Counted from the first letter of the stretch, positions 6,175 to 12,429 are shown. The stretch is DNA of 20,461 nt from Candidatus Moranbacteria bacterium RIFCSPLOWO2_12_FULL_48_12 (GCA_001784735.1 MFSB01000001.1:18786-39246); one strand, 5' to 3'. Notes: a model not told the origin generated them from the letters alone. Numbers and translations are program-made.

Positions 6175-7014
6175 ATGACTAAAAAAGAACAAAATACTGT
6201 ACATCCGATAATCTTCGAAGAAAAAGAAGTGCGCAGAACCTGGCATAATGATCAGTGGTATTTCTCTCTATCAGACGTGGTGCAAGCTTTGACTGACTCA
6301 AATGATGTAAAACAGTATATCAAAAAGATGCGTACACGTGATGCAGAGCTTTCTGCCAACTGGGGTACACTTTGTACCCCCCTTCAAATAATCTCAAAAG
6401 ATGGTAAGCGGCGTGAAGAAAATATGGCGAAAATACAGGGCATCCTCCGTATTATTCAATCAATTCCATCCCCGAAAGCAGAACCATTCAAGCAGTGGCT
6501 GGCACGAGTCGGACAGGAACGTATTGAGGAAATCCAAGATCCCGAGCGGGCAATTGTGCGCGCCAAGAAAATATACGAACAAAAGGGCTACCAGGATGAC
6601 TGGATAGCCAAGCGAATGCGCGGTATCAACGTTCGCAATACGCTCACGGATGAGTGGCAAGGACGGGGTGCCAGAGAAGGCTTTGATTTTGCAATTCTCA
6701 CCAATGAAATCTATAGAGGTGCTTTTGAAATGGATGCAAAACAAATTAAGGAATTCAAATCACTCAGTAACCCAGATAATCCTCGAGACCATATGTCCGA
6801 ACTTGAGCTTATTCTCACTATGCTGGGTGAAGCGACCACGACAGAAATTACCGTTACCAGGAATTCCAAAGGTTTGCCAGAACTTTCTCAAGATGCAAAG
6901 AAGGGTGGACAAGTCGCGGGGAGAACTCGAAAGGATATTGAAAAACAAACAGGGAAAAAGGTAATTTCAAAAGATAATTTTAAAAACAAAAGAAAAGGGC
7001 TCCTGAGGCAGTGA
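6175..7014 (+). CDS. Bro-N domain protein (phage antirepressor-like)
   Basis: A 279-aa protein. The Bro-N domain (about residues 12-117) is recognised from PIIFEEKEVRRTWHNDQWYF, then SLSDVVQALTDSNDVKQYIK, a loop, and the C-terminal block ENMAKIQGILRIIQSIPSPK with FKQWLARVGQERIEEI. The domain binds DNA and is typical of phage antirepressors and baculovirus BRO proteins. The second half (IYRGAFEMDAKQIKEFKSL, ELELILTMLGEATTTEI and a very basic C-terminus GKKVISKDNFKNKRKGLLRQ) matches a class of long Bro-N proteins common in bacterial genomes. No Shine-Dalgarno sequence precedes the ATG; the leader matches that of the KilA-N gene. A terminator hairpin begins inside the last codons. It probably acts as a transcriptional regulator from a phage or a mobile element. 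Confidence 0.88.
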   Translation: MTKKEQNTVHPIIFEEKEVRRTWHNDQWYFSLSDVVQALTDSNDVKQYIKKMRTRDAELSANWGTLCTPLQIISKDGKRREENMAKIQGILRIIQSIPSPKAEPFKQWLARVGQERIEEIQDPERAIVRAKKIYEQKGYQDDWIAKRMRGINVRNTLTDEWQGRGAREGFDFAILTNEIYRGAFEMDAKQIKEFKSLSNPDNPRDHMSELELILTMLGEATTTEITVTRNSKGLPELSQDAKKGGQVAGRTRKDIEKQTGKKVISKDNFKNKRKGLLRQ

Positions 7015-7032
7015 GCCGTTCGGATCCCTTTT
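6993..7032 (+). terminator. Probable terminator overlapping the Bro-N stop codon
   Basis: AAAAGGGCTCC (6993-7003) pairs with GGATCCCTTTT (7022-7032), 11 bp with one mismatch, ending in T residues. An alternative stem GGCTC/GAGCC lies inside. The matching region after the KilA-N gene (4730-4772) has the same design but a poorer stem. Confidence 0.5.
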
Positions 7033-7131
7033 CGTCTGAATATTTATAGTCTAGCAGAATGGGCGCCTGTGTCAAGGGGATGATAATCATGTGAATATAG
7101 GCTATACTGCCGATGAACTAGAAAAACGTCT

Positions 7132-7314
7132 ATGAAAAGCATTTTCGGCTTATTTAAGAAGAAAGAGGCAAAATCTGATAAGGTATCGGATTTCTTTTAC
7201 CGTGCCTCGAAAGAAGAAAAAAAGCAGTTTTTCTAGAGGTGGCAAAAAAAAGCCAGTGGAGACCAACGGGAACTTTTGAAGAGATACGATGAACAATTAT
7301 CTCATGCCAGATAA
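7132..7314 (+). pseudogene. Decayed copy of the 60-aa gene at 4814
   Basis: Closely similar to 4814-4996, including its -10 region. One G is missing in the A/G run near 7222, which puts a TAG at 7232-7234 in frame. One extra A in the A-run near 7245 restores the frame for the last ~23 codons to a TAA at 7312-7314. The total length is the same as the intact copy (183 nt). Both indels are in homopolymers, so either true decay or assembly error is possible. Confidence 0.7.
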
Positions 7315-7338
7315 GATGTTTTTGAGCGAATAAGGCCA

Positions 7339-7388
7339 GCCCTCTGCTCCCTCCATATCCGCCGGCTGGCGGAGGGCAGGGGTTTTTT
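7339..7388 (+). terminator. GC-rich terminator containing a CCGCC/GGCGG palindrome
   Basis: CCCTCTGC (7340-7347) pairs with GCAGGGG (7376-7382) with one bulged T, followed by six T (7383-7388). Inside is CCGCC-GGCT-GGCGG (7359-7372), a palindrome of a kind often dispersed in CPR genomes. It stands where the intact module has its TTCG-loop terminator. Confidence 0.6.
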
Positions 7389-7466
7389 CATCCACAAAAG
7401 AGAAAATAAATTTTTGGATTGGATTATTGCGATATAAAGCAGGGGGGCTGGCTTCTTTCCACTCAT

Positions 7467-7632
7467 CTCGTGTTACTCTCAAATTCTTGAGAACATTGGA
7501 GTAGAAAAGAAAAGGGGTCTATCCTTCGCCACCTCCTTCGCACCCTCCTACGCACAAGGCTATGGAAGGGCAATGCCAGGCTCCGGAAGGTCAAAGAAAG
7601 CTACTGACTAGCAATGCAGGTACCTTTTTGAA
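7467..7632 (+). repeat. Long direct repeat, copy C4
   Basis: Second copy of 5540-5709, including the hairpin around TTCTTGAGAA, GGGGTCTATCCTTCGCCACC and CTGACTAGCAATGCAGGTAC. The hairpin arm here carries one mismatch (ATTCT/AGAAC). The remaining sequence to the thermonuclease start holds the palindrome at 7644-7666 and a promoter box. Confidence 0.8.
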
Positions 7633-7643
7633 TCGACTGAGTG

Positions 7644-7666
7644 CCCGCTAGCGGGATTTCACGGGG
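7644..7666. repeat. Half of a CCCCGTGAAAT-type palindrome
   Basis: CCCGCTAGCGGG (7644-7655) is a perfect 12-bp palindrome followed by ATTTCACGGGG. On the other strand this reads CCCCGTGAAAT then CCCGC, matching 19577-19600. A further fragment, GATTTCACGGGGTG, lies at 5710-5723. Confidence 0.6.
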
Positions 7667-7706
7667 TGAACCTGGTGGAAATTGCGAAGTACTATTTGAT
7701 AGGGTG

Positions 7707-7712
7707 TATAAT
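7707..7712 (+). promoter_or_regulatory. -10 box of the thermonuclease gene, leaderless type
   Basis: GGTG then TATAAT (7707-7712); the ATG at 7719 follows after 6 nt. No good -35 box. Confidence 0.5.
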
Positions 7713-7718
7713 TGAAAA

Positions 7719-8501
7719 ATGAAAAAACTTTCCATTATCTTTTCCGGTGTTTTAGTCTTGCTTATCGGCATGGGAATCGGGTTTGAGCTGGGGAAACGGG
7801 CTCCACTGCCGCCAAGCCCAAACGTGCCAAGCGAGAATAACAGCGTGCAAGAGACAGGCGACGACAGGCAATCTTTCGTCGGTGAGTTCAAGGTTACCCG
7901 CGTCGTTGACGGCGATACGATCGAAATCGAGGGCGGGGAGCGGGTGCGCTACATCGGCATCGATACGCCGGAAACCGTGGATCCCAGGAAGCCTGTCCAA
8001 TGCTTCGGTGTGGAAGCTTCCAATAAGAACAAGAAACTGGTAATGGGGAAAACCATCCGGCTGGAAAAAGATACGACCGACCGTGACAAATACAAAAGAC
8101 TTTTGCGCTATGTGTATGTCGGCGATACGTTCATTAATCTGGAACTGGTGCGACAAGGGTTCGCGTATTCTTATTCCTATCCGCCAGACATACATTATCA
8201 GGAGCAAATCGTGGCGGCTCAGCGGGAAGCGGAAGAATCAAAAAACGGCCTGTGGGCGGCCTGTCCTCTCGGCGCGACTCAAGCCGCTACTGTTTCCCAG
8301 GAGGCTATTGCCAAAGAAAATACGTCCGGTGATTGCGCCATCAAGGGCAACATCAGTACCACTGGCGAAAAAATTTATCATCTGGTCGGCTGCGGTTCGT
8401 ATGCCAAAACAACTGTCGAAGAAAGCCGCGGTGAACAGTGGTTCTGTTCGGAAGCTGAAGCACAAGCCGCTGGTTGGCGCAAAGCCCTGAATTGCCAGTA
8501 G
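7719..8501 (+). CDS. Membrane-anchored thermonuclease (SNase) with C-terminal Cys-rich domain
   Basis: A 260-aa protein. Residues 5-25 form an N-terminal signal anchor, so the enzyme faces outside. The SNase domain spans about 54-183 with the catalytic set intact: D64 and D66 in RVVDGDT, R77 in RYIGIDTPE, D82, T83, E85, and R127 in DKYKR (equivalents of S. aureus D19, D21, R35, D40, T41, E43 and R87). After a linker, residues 206-259 hold CAIKGNISTTGEKIYH, GCGSYAKT, ESRGEQWFCSEAEAQAAGW and a final NC. This four-Cys module is often fused to secreted nucleases. It probably degrades external DNA or RNA; salvage of nucleotides, as expected for a Patescibacterium that cannot make them, is inference. 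The start is 6 nt after the -10 box. Confidence 0.92.
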   Translation: MKKLSIIFSGVLVLLIGMGIGFELGKRAPLPPSPNVPSENNSVQETGDDRQSFVGEFKVTRVVDGDTIEIEGGERVRYIGIDTPETVDPRKPVQCFGVEASNKNKKLVMGKTIRLEKDTTDRDKYKRLLRYVYVGDTFINLELVRQGFAYSYSYPPDIHYQEQIVAAQREAEESKNGLWAACPLGATQAATVSQEAIAKENTSGDCAIKGNISTTGEKIYHLVGCGSYAKTTVEESRGEQWFCSEAEAQAAGWRKALNCQ

Positions 8502-8531
8502 GGGGAAAAGCATCAAGTGTCTCTTCGGTTA

Positions 8532-8553
8532 TTACGTAACTAATTACGTAATT
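8532..8553. promoter_or_regulatory. Tandem TTACGTAA palindromes before the rhodanese gene
   Basis: TTACGTAA at 8532-8539 and again at 8544-8551, the second inside AATTACGTAATT (8542-8553), identical to 5727-5738. The 12-bp spacing is about one helical turn. Related sequence lies at 2626-2645 and 5053-5070. Possible operator or leader element. Confidence 0.4.
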
Positions 8554-8586
8554 CCAAAAGGAGGGCTGAAACAGTAATAAAAAAGT

Positions 8587-8838
8587 ATGCCGCTTCTTAT
8601 CGATGTGCGGACACGAGAAGAATTTGAGGAACGTCACGCTTCAGGTGCTTTGAATATTCCTGTCGATGAAATATGCGCCGGGGAGTTGGGCATATTGAAA
8701 GGTATGCCAAAAAGTACCGCCATAGAGCTGTACTGTCGCTCAGGCCACCGTTCTGAAACAGCCAAGGAGGCGCTCACTCTTCTTGGGTTTACCGATGTTA
8801 CCAATCTTGGGGGGCTAGGTGAAGTAATAAGCGTGTAG
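8587..8838 (+). CDS. Single-domain rhodanese-like sulfurtransferase
   Basis: An 83-aa, one-domain rhodanese: LIDVRTREEFEERHASGALN at residues 4-23 (the DVR and H-x-x-GA-NIP signature), the active-site loop CRSGHRS with catalytic C50, and LGFTDVTNLGGL at 66-77 (the usual V-NL-GG end). It is slightly short at the C-terminus, where an SW/W-x-x-G motif is often found. No signal peptide, so it is cytoplasmic, unlike exported PspE. It carries sulfane sulfur as a Cys persulfide; a partner is not evident, though a DsrE-like protein is encoded at 19023. A strong AGGAGGG lies about 20 nt before the ATG, which is too far for normal use, and stops in frame exclude an earlier start. Confidence 0.9.
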   Translation: MPLLIDVRTREEFEERHASGALNIPVDEICAGELGILKGMPKSTAIELYCRSGHRSETAKEALTLLGFTDVTNLGGLGEVISV

Positions 8839-8860
8839 CGTGTTTTCTAATCGGTGGTTG

Positions 8861-8982
8861 ATCCCGCACTAACTTTGCTTTGTATATAAGGATATCTTCT
8901 ATTATTTCTGTCTCATGCTATGTAAAAACTTGCCAATTTTTATCACTTTTTAAAGAAAAATTAAGCAAAGTTAGTGCGGGAT
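8861..8982. repeat. 122-bp element with perfect 20-bp inverted ends
   Basis: Left end 8861-8880, right end 8963-8982 (AAGCAAAGTTAGTGCGGGAT), exact reverse complements around 82 bp of AT-rich sequence with no gene. The last base is the first base of the -35 box of the next promoter. Confidence 0.85.
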
Positions 8983-9010
8983 TGACAAAAAGTAGCTTCT
9001 GCGCTATAGT
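8982..9010 (+). promoter_or_regulatory. Promoter of the cold-shock gene
   Basis: TTGACA (8982-8987), a 17-nt spacer, TATAGT (9005-9010). It implies a 5' leader of about 64 nt before the ATG at 9081, the one clear long leader in the window. Confidence 0.85.
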
Positions 9011-9080
9011 ACTCAGGTGTAGTAGACACAGAAAACAGAGTCGAGTTTTCCCGGTATTAAGCAATCGTAATAGAATCAAT

Positions 9081-9278
9081 ATGAACGGAGTTATCAAGAC
9101 TCTTACGGACAGAGGATTTGGATTCATTTCTCGCGAAGGCGAAGAGAAGGATCTTTTCTTTCATTCCAAAGAATTGGTTGGTGTTACCTATGACGAATTG
9201 AAGGTCGGCGATGCCGTTACCTTTGAAGTCGTTCAGGGTGAAAAAGGCCCGGCCGCAGTCGGCGTGTCACGTGCCTAA
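9081..9278 (+). CDS. Cold-shock domain protein (CspA family)
   Basis: A 65-aa single cold-shock domain of the usual length: MNGVIKTLTDRGFGFI with RNP1 (GFGFI), then DLFFH as RNP2, ELKVGDAVTFEVVQGEKGPAA and the terminal V. It binds single-stranded RNA or DNA and acts as an RNA chaperone. The frame is open far upstream to 8880, but the family begins at this ATG and the promoter lies between, so 9081 is the start. The 64-nt leader with no Shine-Dalgarno sequence may be a structured regulatory leader as in other csp genes. It is a single-gene unit with its own promoter and terminator. Confidence 0.93.
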   Translation: MNGVIKTLTDRGFGFISREGEEKDLFFHSKELVGVTYDELKVGDAVTFEVVQGEKGPAAVGVSRA

Positions 9279-9297
9279 AGCTAACCAAGCTTTACAG

Positions 9298-9324
9298 AAA
9301 GCGCTCTCATTGAGGGCGTTTTTT
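9298..9324 (+). terminator. Rho-independent terminator after the cold-shock gene
   Basis: CGCTCTC (9302-9308) pairs with GAGGGCG (9312-9318), one G-T pair, ATT loop, preceded by AAAG and followed by six T. Confidence 0.85.
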
Positions 9325-9338
9325 GTATGCATTGACCA

Positions 9339-9367
9339 TTGACCGGTAGTATCAGGCGTGCTATCTT
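9339..9367 (+). promoter_or_regulatory. Possible promoter of the histidine phosphatase gene
   Basis: TTGACC (9339-9344), a 17-nt spacer, TATCTT (9362-9367), giving a leader of about 40 nt. Confidence 0.45.
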
Positions 9368-9414
9368 AACCTTTTCTTTGACAACATTTATTTGGCTAAC
9401 CAAAGGAGGGCATC

Positions 9415-9948
9415 ATGGGAATGAGTTATCTCGGCATCTTCCGGCATGGAGAATATGGAGCAGAAGCGACTTCACCGCTGAACAAGTATGGTGAGAGACA
9501 GGTAATCCTTCTTCGAAAGGGCATAAACGACATTTTGAGGCATCACCAGAATCCGCGTATAATGATGGCCTGCGGGCAATACCCACGCGCATATCAATCA
9601 GCGTGGATGATTAATTCAGATGCTACTCGTATTGTGATGACCGTTCTTACGAAAGGAAATTGGACGCCTCCCGACGAAGAACAGGCATTGGATCTTCTGG
9701 AAAGACTGGAAAGGCACACTTTAGCTGAGAGCGCCTCCTGTGTCATTATCGTGGGGCATGGCAATTCACCAGCTTTCTTGGCACGGGCGGCTTTGCGCAG
9801 ACAGGGGCACCCTATTCCCCAGATGCTAGAGAAAACAGATGTTTCCAAGACCGCCTGTGGCTACTTCGTGAATATCATTCAAGGGAAAGTATCCGCGGTA
9901 GAGGTGGACACGCAGCAGGAAACATGGAATGTAAACCCCGGTTCGTGA
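9415..9948 (+). CDS. Histidine phosphatase superfamily protein (phosphoglycerate mutase-like)
   Basis: A 177-aa protein with the branch-1 histidine phosphatase signature: FRHGEYG at residues 9-15 with the phospho-accepting H11, the second active-site Arg in CGQYPRAYQSAW (R58, equivalent to the SxxxRAxQTA motif), and VGHGNSPAFLA with H115. It hydrolyses or transfers phosphate through a phospho-histidine. Its size and layout resemble SixA-type or small unknown phosphatases more than glycolytic phosphoglycerate mutase, which is about 230-250 aa. The substrate is unknown. A strong AAAGGAGG lies 5 nt before the ATG, the best ribosome-binding site in the window. It is a lone gene with its own terminator. 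Confidence 0.88.
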   Translation: MGMSYLGIFRHGEYGAEATSPLNKYGERQVILLRKGINDILRHHQNPRIMMACGQYPRAYQSAWMINSDATRIVMTVLTKGNWTPPDEEQALDLLERLERHTLAESASCVIIVGHGNSPAFLARAALRRQGHPIPQMLEKTDVSKTACGYFVNIIQGKVSAVEVDTQQETWNVNPGS

Positions 9949-9980
9949 GAAACTAAAGGCCATTTCGATGAAGCGGAAAT

Positions 9981-10022
9981 GACGACCCGAGCGCTCAAAA
10001 AAGTGCAGAGGTCGTTTTTATT
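9981..10022 (+). terminator. Terminator after the phosphatase gene
   Basis: ACGACC (9982-9987) pairs with GGTCGT (10010-10015) followed by TTTTATTTTT; the loop is large (22 nt). A second stem CATTTC/GAAATG (9961-9966 with 9976-9981) lies just before. Confidence 0.6.
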
Positions 10023-10290
10023 TTTACAAGCAAAAAGCCCTCAACCCCGTCAGATATCTTGTGGTAAATAATGCATCCTAAAAACTAAAAAAGCCCATCC
10101 CCGTTAGGGAATCTCATACCGAAGTATAAAATATCTAACGGGGTCAATGCGGGAGAGCGGCTGAATCCCTTGAAAAAGATTAACGGAAAAAATATATTTT
10201 TCCCTGCAATCCAGGTGGGTTTCAATTTATCGCAGTCCTTTCTGAAGGCTTTTCATATCGAGTATAGCATTCATCGGCAAAGTTTCATAA
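10023..10290. other. Intergenic region with inverted repeats, no gene seen
   Basis: CCCCGTTAG (10099-10107) pairs perfectly with CTAACGGGG (10135-10143). CCCCGTCAGATAT (10045-10057) pairs with ATATCTAACGGGG (10131-10143) with one mismatch, so the two left arms compete for one right arm. GGAAAAA/TTTTTCC (10185-10203) forms a third hairpin. No coding frame or tRNA was found. Confidence 0.55.
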
Positions 10291-10319
10291 TTGCCATAAA
10301 TGAAAAAATGTAGTACAGT
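10291..10319 (+). promoter_or_regulatory. Promoter of the first gene of the metal cluster
   Basis: TTGCCA (10291-10296), a 17-nt spacer, TACAGT (10314-10319). Only 9 nt separate it from the ATG at 10329, so the transcript would be leaderless or nearly so. Confidence 0.65.
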
Positions 10320-10328
10320 GTAGTCGCA

Positions 10329-10736
10329 ATGAAATCTCTGAAAAAAATCGTTACGGGAAGCCTGATCGTCGCTCTGGCATCGTTTGCGGGAAGCTTTTGT
10401 CTGTATCCGATGGCGGCGCAAGCGGAGGGTGGAGACTCCATGGATATGTCTGTCATGCACATGAATGAGCAGGGAGCGGAAGAGAGCACGCATATTATGC
10501 AGAGTGGTGATGCCTCGGCATCTACGATGAGCACATGTACTTTCGATTGTATCAGCACGATGCCGCAGGTCACAGCGACCAAGAAAACAAGCGTTGACAG
10601 CGTTCCAGATGTTTTAGCTATTGTTTCTCAAACCGACCAGCTTCAATTTACTGAACTTTCTTCCGATCCGACGGATCTCGCAGGGGCACATCCCCCGTCC
10701 CCGGACATTCTTTTTTCCGTGGTCAAAATAGAATAG
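10329..10736 (+). CDS. Secreted Met/His-rich small protein, probably metal-binding
   Basis: A 135-aa exported protein. A clear signal peptide (KSLKK, then IVTGSLIVALASFAGSFCLY) has a likely cleavage site after AQA at residue 32. The mature start carries SMDMSVMHMNEQG at 37-49, then HIMQSG and STMSTCTFDC, a Met/His/Cys pattern used for Cu(I)/Ag(I) binding in periplasmic copper proteins. The end is hydrophobic (HPPSPDILFSVVKIE). I do not recognise a family. As first gene of a cluster holding CopA, an HMA fusion and cupredoxins, it probably buffers or hands over copper outside the cell; this rests on composition and context only. Confidence 0.7.
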   Translation: MKSLKKIVTGSLIVALASFAGSFCLYPMAAQAEGGDSMDMSVMHMNEQGAEESTHIMQSGDASASTMSTCTFDCISTMPQVTATKKTSVDSVPDVLAIVSQTDQLQFTELSSDPTDLAGAHPPSPDILFSVVKIE

Positions 10737-10857
10737 ATTTTTTGCGGTGTTTCTCGCAGGATGAGGGAAGTTTTTACTTTTCTTCCGGAGAGCGCCGCCA
10801 CGCCGTTTCTTTACTTAAGAAGTGGTTTTTGTTTCTTCAATATGTAACAATGAATCT

Positions 10858-12198
10858 ATGCATAAAATAATCATCGACATTGCTGGCATGCACTGCCGTT
10901 CGTGTGAACTTTTGACGGAAGATGGACTTTCGTCGGTTCCTGGCGTGGAAAAAGTAAAAACCCATTTCCGTTCGGGTGTGGCAGAAATATTTTATGAAGA
11001 GACGCGACCGGATTTGAAAGCGCTCGAGAGAGCGGTACGGAATGCTGGATATGATATAGGCAAAGGGAAGCGGCCTTGGATAGCCCGGGATATAGAGGCG
11101 TGGGTAGAAATGCTCTTCGCCTTGGGTATCGTCTTCGTGCTTTTTATGGTGGCGAAATCACTGGGGCTTTTTGAAATATCTCTGGCATCATCCGAGAGGC
11201 TCTCGAGCATCCCATTCGTTCTTCTTTTGGGTCTGGTCGCCGGGTTCTCGACTTGTATGGCGATGGTGGGCGGGTTGGTATTGGCGGTGTCAGCGCGCTT
11301 TAGCGAGCGGCATCCGGAAGCGAGCGTCCGGCAGAAATTCCTCCCCAATGTGTATTTCAACATGGGGCGCATCGGCGGTTTTGCGCTTCTGGGAGGCTTG
11401 CTTGGCTATCTTGGCGCGACATTCCAGCTGTCAGCGCTTTCCGTCGGGACGCTGACGCTCATCATCGGCGGCGTGATGCTCTTGGTGGGATTCCAGCTTC
11501 TGGAACTTTTCCCGCGCCTTTCGGCATGGAAATTGACGCTTCCCAAAAGTATCGCTCGGGTACTCGGTATCCAGTCGCAATCAAAAAAAGAATACAGTCA
11601 TTCGCGCGCGGCGCTTCTCGGGGTGATGACCTTTTTCTTGCCGTGCGGATTCACGCAATTGACGCAGCTCTTCGTTGTGGCAACTGGCAGTCCGCTTATC
11701 GGCGCGCTGACGATGGGGACATTCGCCTTGGGAACGGCGCCGGGACTCTTGGGAATCGGGGGAGTGGCGGCCGCGGCGCAAGGAGCCTTTCGAAGATTCT
11801 TCTTCAAGACAGCGGGCGTCATCGTCATCGCGCTGGGCATTTTCAATTTCCAGAACGGGTACGCTTTGGTTAATCTTGGACCGAATTTGTTTCAAGGAAG
11901 CGCCGTGGCGAAAACCTTCGCTCTCGCCAAGGAGCCGCAGGTCATCCGCATCGCCCAGCGGGCCAACGGTTATTTCCCGAGCCAGCTTACGGTGAAAAAA
12001 GGGCGACCGGTAAAGCTCATTATCGATTCGCAGGCTTCGTATACGTGCGCGCGCAGTTTCATGATGCCGAAAATGGGTATCCGCGAGGTGCTTCAGCCTG
12101 GAGAGAATGTGTTTGAATTTATGCCGGACAAATTAGGAGCTATTCCGTTCAGCTGCAGTATGGGGATGTATCGCGGCGTTATCAATGCCGTCGATTAG
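10858..12198 (+). CDS. HMA - TauE/SafE-like membrane domain - cupredoxin fusion protein
   Basis: A 446-aa protein in three parts. Residues 1-70 are a heavy-metal-associated domain with GMHCRSC (C13, C16). About 80-345 form a six-or-more-helix membrane domain of the sulfite exporter TauE/SafE (DsbD-like) superfamily, with PFVLLLGLVAGFSTCMAMVG and LGVMTFFLPCGFTQ. About 360-446 are a cupredoxin-like domain with IDSQASYTCARSFMMP (C397) and FSCSMGMYRG (C433, M435, M437). This architecture occurs in Gram-positive bacteria and CPR copper clusters. It probably takes Cu(I) by the HMA domain and moves it, or electrons, across the membrane to the outer cupredoxin. An earlier in-frame start at 10822 is rejected because the HMA domain begins at 10858. 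The gap after it holds a REP-like element. Confidence 0.88.
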   Translation: MHKIIIDIAGMHCRSCELLTEDGLSSVPGVEKVKTHFRSGVAEIFYEETRPDLKALERAVRNAGYDIGKGKRPWIARDIEAWVEMLFALGIVFVLFMVAKSLGLFEISLASSERLSSIPFVLLLGLVAGFSTCMAMVGGLVLAVSARFSERHPEASVRQKFLPNVYFNMGRIGGFALLGGLLGYLGATFQLSALSVGTLTLIIGGVMLLVGFQLLELFPRLSAWKLTLPKSIARVLGIQSQSKKEYSHSRAALLGVMTFFLPCGFTQLTQLFVVATGSPLIGALTMGTFALGTAPGLLGIGGVAAAAQGAFRRFFFKTAGVIVIALGIFNFQNGYALVNLGPNLFQGSAVAKTFALAKEPQVIRIAQRANGYFPSQLTVKKGRPVKLIIDSQASYTCARSFMMPKMGIREVLQPGENVFEFMPDKLGAIPFSCSMGMYRGVINAVD

Positions 12199-12217
12199 TT
12201 ATTACTGACTTCTTGAG

Positions 12218-12384
12218 TGTTATTCCGAGCTTGCCCGCCTTGATGAGTCGGCGAGGCAGGTCGAGGAATCTATCTGTTTTACTTCAGACTTTAGAATAGA
12301 TTAGAGAGACAGATCTCTCCACTCGGAGACTCCCCGCCAGCAACGCAGTTAGTGTAGCTATTGCGGGCTGGGGTCGGGATGACA
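12218..12384. repeat. REP-like dispersed element, copy 1 (degenerate left end)
   Basis: Starts TGTTATTCC and ends GGGATGACA. Inside are GTCGGCGAGGCAGG, GGAATCTATCTG, a CTCTCCACTCGGAGA stretch and a CCCGCC/GGGCTGGGG stem. The ends match the elements at 19404-19482 and 20065-20160. No gene. Confidence 0.65.
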
Positions 12385-12429
12385 AAGAAAAATGAAATCT
12401 ATAAATAGTGCTCTTAATTCTTACATATT

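Noticed and set aside
8880..9080. Upstream extension of the cold-shock frame
   Set aside because: The promoter TTGACA-17-TATAGT and a 122-bp inverted-repeat element lie in it; the family starts at 9081.
10147..10190. tRNA-like stretch GGGAGAGCGGCTGAATCCC
   Set aside because: No acceptor, anticodon or T arm could be paired; no CCA or T-loop sequence.
10310..10324. CopY-type operator (TACAnnTGTA) over the first metal-gene promoter
   Set aside because: The sequence is TACAGTGTA, one base short of the consensus spacing, and no CopY gene is seen.
10822..10857. Earlier start for the HMA fusion protein
   Set aside because: Adds 12 residues that are not part of an HMA domain; the domain begins at the ATG at 10858.
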